Origin: Bacteroidota bacterium
GTDB taxonomy: Bacteria > Bacteroidota > Bacteroidia > Bacteroidales > VadinHA17
Length of the DNA: 64,000 nt
Direction of reading: 5' to 3'
NCBI GenBank assembly: GCA_029547705.1
Contig: JAKPOU010000068.1
Coordinates: 142,036-206,035, forward strand
This document shows positions 47,415-55,247 of this stretch, piece after piece (the first letter of the stretch is position 1; every line of letters begins with the position of its first letter). A program made the position numbers and the translations under genes. The notes below the pieces were generated by a model that worked only from the letters and a program-made list of their open reading frames with translations, ran no database searches and was not told the DNA's origin.

Positions 47415-49232
47415 TTAATTGCGCCATTTTATGTATTCCGGGTACATCAGCACCATATGCTGCTCCGGATGCTGCCTGCTGTAATTTACAAGCTTTTCAC
47501 GGCCAGCCGGATTCCGCTCCGGAGCAGATTCAAATTCGCGGTGCAGAAGGAAGTATTCAACATAAGTCTTAAGGCGCTGAATCCGTATTGCAATCACATC
47601 ATCACTGCACTTCCCCATGATGTTGTCCAGTTCTTCCAGTATTGCAACGGCAGCGGCTCTTGTCCGGCTGATGTCAGTGTGGCCTCCCCTCCGGGAGTCC
47701 CGGCAGGGTTCCGTCTGGAGTTCATTGAAGATGAGACTGAAAACCTGTTCAACTTCCGTCCCCTGATCCCCGTAATAATCCATGCAATATTTTGCAAGGG
47801 CGGATCTGACATCCAGATTCTCCTGCCAGCATGCACGGGCAAAAAACCAGTTATTGAAAGATGACCGCCACCAGGTCTGTATCGGCAGGTAGAGGGAAAC
47901 GACACCGCGGTATCCGGTTTTCCTGGCATGATATGCGACACCGGCCGCATATTCCGGCCGGAGCCAGACATTTGCCGCATATCTGTAATTATCCCCCATG
48001 TAATATTCAAACTGGTAAACTTTTCCGCCCGGGGTTTTCCTGATCCATTCATGTGCGAGGGTATCCATCGGTCCCGGATCCGGGCACCACAGCACGGTCA
48101 TGTTGCCAGGTATGCTAACTGTTTCCGGGGGCTGCCAGCTTTGAGGGTGGTAGGCAAGGTGCTCAACAAGCATATCCGGGCGTACTTCCCTTACTTTCTC
48201 AGCCACACGTCTGGCAGCTTTGAATACTGTTTCCGGATCCTTGCAGTTTTCACACTCACAGTAATTCCCGCCATCCAGGGGCCATGTTCCGATAATGTGA
48301 AACTCAGGATGCCCGGCTGCATATTCCGCCACGGCAGAAGCGTAGTATTCAACAGCTTCCTTGTTTGAATAACACATCTGTCCCGAGTACGGTCCCGGAA
48401 GAACCTTTCTTTCCCCGTCATTCAGGGCCCACCAGTCGGGATGGTCCTCAAAAAGGGATTTCGGGAAAAAAACCGGCATGCAATGTTCACTCATATCTAT
48501 TATAAATCCCCTTTTCTGCAGTTCCGGCAGCAAATATTCCCTGGTTTCCTTCCAGAGTATTGCATGTGCCGGCCCGTCCGCGTCGCTGGGGCGGTCTTCG
48601 GAAACCAGGATAAAGTTCATCCGGTTCTTTGCCATCCAGTCGATGAAGTTCCTTCCCGTTTCAATGCTTCCGGCATGCAGGCCGTATGGCGTCAATCCCC
48701 GGTGTTCTATCAGCGGGTTATGGATAAATGTTCCCGGGATGAATACTGTTTCCTCATTCTGAGGTATGATCTCTTCCTCCTTCCCGGGATATACAAAGGA
48801 ACATCCGGCTTCCTCCAGAAGGCAGTAAACCGCATAAAGCAATCCCCTGGATTCAGCAGACCGGAGTTGGATGTTCTTACTGGTTTTCTTAATCATGAAA
48901 CCGTCCCATTTCAGGGCCTTGTCCTTTTTGATATTCAGTTGTATGGTGTTCTTTTTGCTTTTATGGTCTGACCGTCCTGAAACACGGAATTCATTTCCGC
49001 TTATTCTCTCCAGGTACTCTTTGAGCTGCATTGCGGCAAAGCGTACAACCTGGTCTGAATTATCATCCACCACTATATGATGTATCCTTCCGTCATTCCG
49101 TAGTTTCAGGATTCCTCCGCCTTTTTCGGTGCTGCAGGACTGAAGGAATCCGATGATGGCAAGACTTAGCACCAAGCGGAACAGAACGCGGGAAAACAGA
49201 ACCATTAAGCTTCCGGATATTTTCTTTTTCAT
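47415..49232 (-). CDS. DUF4838 lipoprotein (possible glycosidase)
   Basis: A 605-residue protein with lipobox GFLQSCST. The N-terminal beta-domain resembles GH67 alpha-glucuronidase N-domains (FAAMQLKEYLERISGNEF). The central DUF4838 domain contains HCMPVFFP, YCECENCKDPETVFKAARR and EYYMGDNYRY. To my knowledge some DUF4838 proteins are GH163 beta-N-acetylglucosaminidases on N-glycans; whether this one is cannot be told here. Last gene of the minus-strand run with the membrane acyltransferase and the CE4-like protein. It converges with the GH106 gene. Confidence 0.8.
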   Translation of the reverse strand: MKKKISGSLMVLFSRVLFRLVLSLAIIGFLQSCSTEKGGGILKLRNDGRIHHIVVDDNSDQVVRFAAMQLKEYLERISGNEFRVSGRSDHKSKKNTIQLNIKKDKALKWDGFMIKKTSKNIQLRSAESRGLLYAVYCLLEEAGCSFVYPGKEEEIIPQNEETVFIPGTFIHNPLIEHRGLTPYGLHAGSIETGRNFIDWMAKNRMNFILVSEDRPSDADGPAHAILWKETREYLLPELQKRGFIIDMSEHCMPVFFPKSLFEDHPDWWALNDGERKVLPGPYSGQMCYSNKEAVEYYASAVAEYAAGHPEFHIIGTWPLDGGNYCECENCKDPETVFKAARRVAEKVREVRPDMLVEHLAYHPQSWQPPETVSIPGNMTVLWCPDPGPMDTLAHEWIRKTPGGKVYQFEYYMGDNYRYAANVWLRPEYAAGVAYHARKTGYRGVVSLYLPIQTWWRSSFNNWFFARACWQENLDVRSALAKYCMDYYGDQGTEVEQVFSLIFNELQTEPCRDSRRGGHTDISRTRAAAVAILEELDNIMGKCSDDVIAIRIQRLKTYVEYFLLHREFESAPERNPAGREKLVNYSRQHPEQHMVLMYPEYIKWRN

Positions 49233-49310
49233 AGAGTTGATTTATAAAAATATTGTCCTGAAATACTCCTGCACAGATACTGTCTCCTGCATCCGTACAG
49301 CGGATCGTCT

Positions 49311-50408
49311 TTACAGCCTGATGAATATCCTGTTCCTGTACAGGAAATAACAGACATACCACAGCATTGCGGATATAAGCAGGAACGATACCATTGTTAT
49401 TACCGGCTGTCCGCCCCAGGCGAAAATACGGTATGTGAACGGATTTACAAGGCTGGCGAAAAATGAACGCAGTCTGCCGGCCAGCAGGTACATAAGCAAT
49501 GGATTCATTCCGAAGGCCGCAAAAAACAGCGGTATTTTCCTCAGTTTCAAAATATCAACCAGCCAGTAGGAAATTCCCATTCCGATCAGGCACCATCCTC
49601 CGCTTGCAAAGGCATAGGAGACTGTCCATATGCGTTTGACAAGGGGTATGTACGGGCTCATTAAGTATCCTGTCAGAAGAGCGGCAAGGCCGGTCAGTAA
49701 AAGAATAATAAGTTTTTTCTTCTGTGACCAGTCAGTCATGAGCATCCTGCCGGTTAGAACTCCCCATATGATGTTTGCCGTTGACGGTATGGCATTGAAT
49801 GGTGCCCACTGGTCGTGATTCATATACTGTTCTCCGGTAAGGAGCCTGTCAAACCAGGAGCCGAAATTGTGACCGGCAACCCAGGGCTGGTTGAAGCCTT
49901 CAACCGGCCAGAAGATGTAGAGAAGATGGGCAACAAGAAGCAATCCGAATGAAAATATCAATTGCCATTTTACGGATTTCCGCATTACCAGGAATGCAAT
50001 GAGATAGCTTACCGATAGCTGTGCCATTATGTTATTGAAGTCCGAACTGTTTGGTCCTGAGTTTATTGCCCAGCCGATCAGCAGCAGAAAAAGACAGCGC
50101 TGCAAAACGTGGTACAGGGTTTTTTTCCAGCTGTCACCTCTTTCCCATCTCCTTGTAAGGGAGAAGGGCATGGCTACTCCCACTATGAAAATGAAAAAGG
50201 GATGTATCAGGTCCCAGAAACGGAGGCCGTCCCAGGGAGCATGATCCATCTGGTAGTTGAGAAAGGAAATTAAAGTGCTGCTTTTATCCGGATCAGGATT
50301 GCCGAATAATTCCCATACACCTCCCACAAGCATGAACATGGTAAAACCACGGAAAAAATCAATTGAAAAAATACGATTTTCTATCTGTTTTACATTGTTT
50401 GCGCTCAT
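49311..50408 (-). CDS. HGSNAT-like membrane acyltransferase (DUF5009)
   Basis: A 365-residue protein with about ten transmembrane helices. It starts FSIDFFRGFTMFMLVGG and continues RFWDLIHPFFIFIVGVAMPF with the membrane His typical of the heparan-alpha-glucosaminide N-acetyltransferase/YeiB family. These enzymes carry acetyl groups from cytosolic acetyl-CoA across the membrane to a glycan. The start is 112 bp after the deacetylase-like gene and the end 78 bp before DUF4838, consistent with an operon. Confidence 0.9.
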   Translation of the reverse strand: MSANNVKQIENRIFSIDFFRGFTMFMLVGGVWELFGNPDPDKSSTLISFLNYQMDHAPWDGLRFWDLIHPFFIFIVGVAMPFSLTRRWERGDSWKKTLYHVLQRCLFLLLIGWAINSGPNSSDFNNIMAQLSVSYLIAFLVMRKSVKWQLIFSFGLLLVAHLLYIFWPVEGFNQPWVAGHNFGSWFDRLLTGEQYMNHDQWAPFNAIPSTANIIWGVLTGRMLMTDWSQKKKLIILLLTGLAALLTGYLMSPYIPLVKRIWTVSYAFASGGWCLIGMGISYWLVDILKLRKIPLFFAAFGMNPLLMYLLAGRLRSFFASLVNPFTYRIFAWGGQPVITMVSFLLISAMLWYVCYFLYRNRIFIRL

Positions 50409-50520
50409 TATGCTGATATTTTAAATTGGTATTGTCCGCCGGTATAGCTGTATCCATATCTGTCTGAAGTCCTTTCATCGGTTTGTTCTGTAAAAAACAA
50501 CTGCAGAGTTTGAGTAAGGA

Positions 50521-52443
50521 TTATTTTGTACGGAAGTGAATATCTATCCTGTGACTTCCGCAACCCCGGGGTATTTCAACTTTCCCGGTAAATTTGCCTG
50601 CTTTTTTCCCGTCCACGGTAACGGAACTGACAGTTCCGCTTTCTTCAAGCAGCCAGTCGGAAAACTCCAGGTTCCAGACTGAATTATGTTTTTCAAAAAA
50701 CTGGCAGTAATGGGGGTCATAATCCAGTGTGATATCAAGTCTTTTTTTCCCCCTGTCCAGGTTTCCTGAATTGCATGCATGCATGTAACCGATATATTCG
50801 TTGATGCTGATGAAGCGTCCATCCGGATACTGATCAAATATGGAAGCAAATTTTTCCGGTTCCAGGGCGATACCGTAATCATGGTTATTCGGAGGAGAAC
50901 CAACAATCAGGGGGGCATCGGGTGTCCCGAAAAATTTCCAATCGACAACAGCCAGGTCACTTCCAAGATAGCCTCCGCTCCATCCGTACCATCCAAATCC
51001 TGCCTGACCTGCCAGTTTTATTGTATTATTGAAATATGTAGTGGAGACACCATTTCCGCCGGCCACCACTTCAAGAGGAGTAACACCAAACTGTTCCTTC
51101 AGCCATTTCATGCCGGTTTTCATTCTCCAGAGCTGTTCAGCTGCAGGAATTTCCTGGTTTCTCCTGTTGTCTCTGAATTCCTGGTACCAGCCGTTCACGG
51201 CTTTCTCCCCGCTGAGCGGCGAGCCGTACCAGCGCGGCTCTGAAGCCAGGTCAGGCTGCATATGTGTGAGTCCGTGGGACATAACCGTGAAAACGCCCAG
51301 GTCAACACCTTTCTGATAACCGCGTTTGCTGGAAACATAATTCTGTTTTGTCCCGAACTCATCCGTAAAAACCCGGGTCCATGTTGGCTCCAGCCTTTCT
51401 TTGGCATCGTTGACAAAACCCGGGGTGAAATTGATATTCAGAACAGCATTGTGTTGCAGTAAAGGGTTGATGAGGTACTGTATGATAGTATCCTCGGACA
51501 GTGTCGGGAAGTGCCAGGTGTCAAGCCATGCGTTATCAGCCATTCCCGGATCGTCCATGATCATGATCAGATCATTATCCCATGTCTTGTAAAGATTGTA
51601 TCCGATTGTCCACGTAATGGCCCGTCGCAGCAATGTCCGCATGTCCTGGAAATAGAAGATATAATTATTGTCATTTCCTATCCAGACCGCACGGCCGCCG
51701 GAAGGATATTCCCTTACCGTTACCTGCGGAAAGGAACCCTGTTCAACAATTGTAATCACATCATCCGAAACAGCCACGTGCTGACGTTCCATATCGGTTT
51801 CCGACAGCCTGACGCGCTGAATCATCATGCTTACCAGTGTGCCGGTATCAGCCCTGAAAGGAGATAAGAGTCCTTCGGTTATGAAATGTGTGCCCTTTAC
51901 TTTCAACAGGGTATCGCCTTCCCTGATTCCGGTATATTTTAAGCCCAGTGTATTCAGTATCTCTTCCCGGAAAATATGATCCGAAAGAACAATAAGGCCA
52001 ATCCCGTATTGTTCCGTCATTTCCGGAAGAATGGAATAATCCTGCGGCATCAGATTATCCGTCTGATTAACGTTCCAGATAATGGTTCCGTACTCCGGTT
52101 TCCCGTTCATGTCAAGAAACATGTACCGGTCAAGCAATTGCTGGTCCAGACGGATGATATCAAAGGGAATCCCCCAGGATTTCAGCAAAATGATAATATG
52201 ATAAAAATCAGACTCCTTGCGAGCTCCGGGATGTAAAATCTCTGTAGTTCCGGTATTTATTTTACCCACCACATAGCTTGCCGGATCATCCCACTGATCA
52301 CCTGTAACAACGAGTACCCTGAACGGCCTGAGCCAGTCTTCGCCGTCCATTTCCGAAGGACTGTACCGGGAAGTGCATGATGAAAAATGCAGCAGTGAAA
52401 GTAATAGTACAACACAGGGCAGGGTAAATTCTTTCAGTTTCAT
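50521..52443 (-). CDS. CE4-like polysaccharide deacetylase lipoprotein
   Basis: 640 residues from the ATG at 52443, which begins a lipoprotein signal (VVLLLSLLHFSSCTS); the frame is open further up but without a signal. The first part (about 30-300) is a GATase/alpha-beta domain (RVLVVTGDQWDDPASYVVG). From about 320 it has the NodB-type motifs IMDDPGM (MT1), MSHGLTHM (MT2) and later NGVSTTYF. A C-terminal beta domain follows. I infer a metal-dependent deacetylase of an extracellular glycan. First gene of the run with the membrane acyltransferase. Confidence 0.78.
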   Translation of the reverse strand: MKLKEFTLPCVVLLLSLLHFSSCTSRYSPSEMDGEDWLRPFRVLVVTGDQWDDPASYVVGKINTGTTEILHPGARKESDFYHIIILLKSWGIPFDIIRLDQQLLDRYMFLDMNGKPEYGTIIWNVNQTDNLMPQDYSILPEMTEQYGIGLIVLSDHIFREEILNTLGLKYTGIREGDTLLKVKGTHFITEGLLSPFRADTGTLVSMMIQRVRLSETDMERQHVAVSDDVITIVEQGSFPQVTVREYPSGGRAVWIGNDNNYIFYFQDMRTLLRRAITWTIGYNLYKTWDNDLIMIMDDPGMADNAWLDTWHFPTLSEDTIIQYLINPLLQHNAVLNINFTPGFVNDAKERLEPTWTRVFTDEFGTKQNYVSSKRGYQKGVDLGVFTVMSHGLTHMQPDLASEPRWYGSPLSGEKAVNGWYQEFRDNRRNQEIPAAEQLWRMKTGMKWLKEQFGVTPLEVVAGGNGVSTTYFNNTIKLAGQAGFGWYGWSGGYLGSDLAVVDWKFFGTPDAPLIVGSPPNNHDYGIALEPEKFASIFDQYPDGRFISINEYIGYMHACNSGNLDRGKKRLDITLDYDPHYCQFFEKHNSVWNLEFSDWLLEESGTVSSVTVDGKKAGKFTGKVEIPRGCGSHRIDIHFRTK

Positions 52444-52797
52444 TATAAAGCTCAAATTATTTAATGCACGTATCCTGTTATTATTAAAATAATTTAGGCG
52501 GACACGGTAAAATATATGATTCCGTGATAGTTGGCAGAATTGATGAATGATTCTGAGTTTATTACCAGGCACTGTTATCGGTTTAATAATAAAGATCCCT
52601 GAAAAGTGCTCTTAAGTATGAGATAATCAGGCAATATACTTTGATTTTCAATAAAAATCTCATGCAAATTACTGTTTTTATTCAGTAATCCGGTCATATA
52701 CCGGCAAATAAATGTACTTCATTTCATCAGATTCTTCCGGTTTTTTTAGAATTAATATTTTTACTTTTATGCGGTTTAATAATGAATATCCGGAGAT
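52444..52797. other. Divergent intergenic region
   Basis: Holds the promoters of the CE4-like operon (minus) and plsC (plus). A TACTTTTA box at 52763-52770 is a weak -7 candidate for plsC. No gene is supported. Confidence 0.35.
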
Positions 52798-53592
52798 ATG
52801 TTCTCAGGAAATATACCGGCAAGATATATTTACACCGCACTTACCGTTCCGGCTTTCGGGATTATGTATCTGTTTACCGCCCTCGTTATATTTGCCGGCT
52901 TTCCGTTTCTTGTTTTAAGGAGAAAAACGGTAATAAAAATGTTCATGCAGTTCTGGGCAAAGAGTATCTTTTATATCATCGGGAAAAGAATACATATACA
53001 GGGAACAGAGAACCTGAAAACAACGAAACACTATATTCTCCTGGCAAATCATTCCAGTCTTTTCGATATTGTTGCCATTGCTTCCGTATTTCCCGACCTG
53101 ACATGGTTTGGCCATGAAAGGCTTTTAAAAATTCCTGTTTTCCGGAAGGTGCTTCAGCTGACAGATTATATTCCAATGCGGAAAGCGACAATAGCAAACA
53201 CAAAGGAAATGATCCGGCAGCTTACTGCCCGGTCCGCAACAGGCAATATTGCCATTTTCCCGGAGGGGACAAGAACGCTGAACGGCAGGCTGAACGATTT
53301 TTTCCGGGGATTTATCATCCTTCTGAGGACGACGGAGGTTAATGCCCTTCCCGTCACTCTGAACGGATTCTATGAACTCAAGCCCAAAAACAGATTCCAT
53401 ATTGATTTCAGTTCCACACTGGGGATGGTGATTCATAAACCTGTGCCCGGTGAAGATCTGAAAAACAAAAGCGACAGGGAAATTGCCGGGCATATAAAGT
53501 CAATTATTGAATCATCACTGACCGGATATCATGAAGGTAGTACGGACGAAATACAACTTAAGCCGGGTACATTAGGAAATGAAAGAAGATAA
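52798..53592 (+). CDS. plsC: 1-acylglycerol-3-phosphate acyltransferase
   Basis: A 264-residue membrane acyltransferase: hydrophobic N-terminal helix, then the HX4D box H85-x4-D90 in ANHSSLFD and the second box FPEGTR at 154-159. It converts lysophosphatidate to phosphatidate at the inner membrane. The stop overlaps the lipid-kinase start by 14 bp. The pair is a lipid-remodelling unit. Confidence 0.93.
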   Translation: MFSGNIPARYIYTALTVPAFGIMYLFTALVIFAGFPFLVLRRKTVIKMFMQFWAKSIFYIIGKRIHIQGTENLKTTKHYILLANHSSLFDIVAIASVFPDLTWFGHERLLKIPVFRKVLQLTDYIPMRKATIANTKEMIRQLTARSATGNIAIFPEGTRTLNGRLNDFFRGFIILLRTTEVNALPVTLNGFYELKPKNRFHIDFSSTLGMVIHKPVPGEDLKNKSDREIAGHIKSIIESSLTGYHEGSTDEIQLKPGTLGNERR

Positions 53593-54514
53593 ATGGGTTT
53601 TTATAATAAACCCCATCGCGGGAAATGGTTTTGCCGCGGAAATGGAATCCGTGATCAAAGCGGAAGTGGAAAAACGGGGTATTAACGGAGAAATTGTTTT
53701 TACCGAAAAACATGGCCATGCCCCGGAAATATCGGAAAGATACGCTTCCGCCGGTTACAGGTATATAATAGGGGTAGGGGGCGACGGTACCTTCAACGAG
53801 ATAGCCGCTCCGCTCCTGCATAAAAAGAATGTTGTTGCGGGAATTATCCCGGCAGGATCGGGGAATGACTTCATTCAGATAACAGGCTTTCCCTCCAGGT
53901 TCAGGGCGGAAAACTGGAACAGTTTTTTCAGGGCGGAAACGATTGCCATTGATGCAGGTTTTTGTAACGGAAAATATTTTTTTAACGGCCTGGGGCTGGG
54001 ATTTGATGCAAATGTTGCGTCAAAGAACTATACTGCAGAAGGTGAATTGCAACGCGGGGGCAAGTATAAGTATATCTGGCATATTCTGGGCACTATTCTT
54101 TTTTACCGGGAGAAAAGGATGATTACGGTAAACAATGACAGCAGGAACGAGGACGACTGCTTTATCAATACTGTTTCCAACGGCCGCAGGTATGCCGGCG
54201 GTTTCCTTCTCACCCCGGAAGCAATTGCAAACGACGGTCTGCTGGATGTGTGCAATATAAAAAGACTGGGACTCCTTCAACGCCTGAAAATACTTTCAAT
54301 GGTTCCGAAAGGCAGACATCTCGGCGATAAAAGGGTGAACTATTACAGGACAACACAGCTGGAACTTGAATTCGGACAGAAAGTTCCCTATCATCTTGAC
54401 GGCGAGGTCTTTTTTTCTGAAAGATTTGATATCAGGATCATACCCGGGGCACTGAACATAATTTACAATCCGTCGGGCAGACATTTTCTGAAAATACCCC
54501 CTGAAGAGATTTAG
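53579..54514 (+). CDS. Diacylglycerol kinase-family lipid kinase (YegS/DgkB type)
   Basis: A 311-residue ATP-dependent lipid kinase. The N-terminal domain has FIINPIAGNG and the nucleotide motif GGDGT (67-71) followed by FNEIAAPLL. The beta-sandwich domain ends YHLDGEVFF. It phosphorylates diacylglycerol or another lipid, possibly a sphingoid or ceramide, given the spt gene in the window (only an inference). Coupled to plsC by overlap. Confidence 0.93.
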   Translation: MKEDKWVFIINPIAGNGFAAEMESVIKAEVEKRGINGEIVFTEKHGHAPEISERYASAGYRYIIGVGGDGTFNEIAAPLLHKKNVVAGIIPAGSGNDFIQITGFPSRFRAENWNSFFRAETIAIDAGFCNGKYFFNGLGLGFDANVASKNYTAEGELQRGGKYKYIWHILGTILFYREKRMITVNNDSRNEDDCFINTVSNGRRYAGGFLLTPEAIANDGLLDVCNIKRLGLLQRLKILSMVPKGRHLGDKRVNYYRTTQLELEFGQKVPYHLDGEVFFSERFDIRIIPGALNIIYNPSGRHFLKIPPEEI

Positions 54515-54574
54515 ATGTTTTCTGTGTGCCGGGATCAGGAAATTATACATGTTTTAATCTTTAATAATCAGACC

Positions 54575-55198
54575 ATGTCATCAGTTTTTAAAACCATCCG
54601 GAAGGGAAAACTCCGGCTGTTATACCCGTTTATTGTCGTGCTGGTGCTGATTGCCGCCTGTGGCGGCAGGCAGGACGGAAAGGAAAAAATAGTGATCAGG
54701 ACGGAACTTGGCGACATACATGTAAGCATTGACCTGCGTAAGGCCCCGGTCACATCTGCCAATTTCCTGAAATATGTTGATGCGCATCTTTATGACAGTG
54801 CATGCTTTTATCGTCTTGTACAGCCCGGCAACCAGCCGGCGGACTCTGTCCGCATAGAGGTGATTCAGGGAGGCAGGTACAAAAGGGCGGCTGAAAGAGG
54901 ATTTCCTCCCATAGCACATGAAACGACTGTCACTACGGGGATCCTGCATCGCGACGGTACGGTTTCCATGGCACGCAGCCAGCCTGGAACGGCAACATCG
55001 GAATTTTTTATCTGTGTGGGGGATCAGCCCGAGCTTGATTTTGGAGGGAAACGCAATCCCGACGGACAGGGTTTTGCAGCCTTCGGCGAGGTTACCTCAG
55101 GAATGGATGTTGTGAGAAAAATCCATTCGATTGATATACAGGGACAATATCTTGAAAAACCGGTGATAATAACCGAAATCATCAGGGAAGGACGATAA
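54575..55198 (+). CDS. Cyclophilin-type peptidyl-prolyl isomerase lipoprotein
   Basis: 207 residues from the ATG at 54575, which precedes a lipoprotein signal (LVLIAACGG). The cyclophilin domain has VTSANFLKYVDAHLYDSACF, LHRDGTVSMARSQPGTATSEFF and LDFGGKRNPDGQGFAAFGEV. It folds Pro-containing proteins in the periplasm. 60 bp after the lipid-kinase gene. Confidence 0.93.
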   Translation: MSSVFKTIRKGKLRLLYPFIVVLVLIAACGGRQDGKEKIVIRTELGDIHVSIDLRKAPVTSANFLKYVDAHLYDSACFYRLVQPGNQPADSVRIEVIQGGRYKRAAERGFPPIAHETTVTTGILHRDGTVSMARSQPGTATSEFFICVGDQPELDFGGKRNPDGQGFAAFGEVTSGMDVVRKIHSIDIQGQYLEKPVIITEIIREGR

Positions 55199-55247
55199 GG
55201 CTTAAATCCGGCTCTCATCTGTCAGCTTGCCGCGATAGTAATCACTT

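Noticed and set aside
47244..47864. 206-residue plus-strand open frame
   Set aside because: It lies opposite the well-supported DUF4838 gene and has no recognisable domain. A shadow frame.
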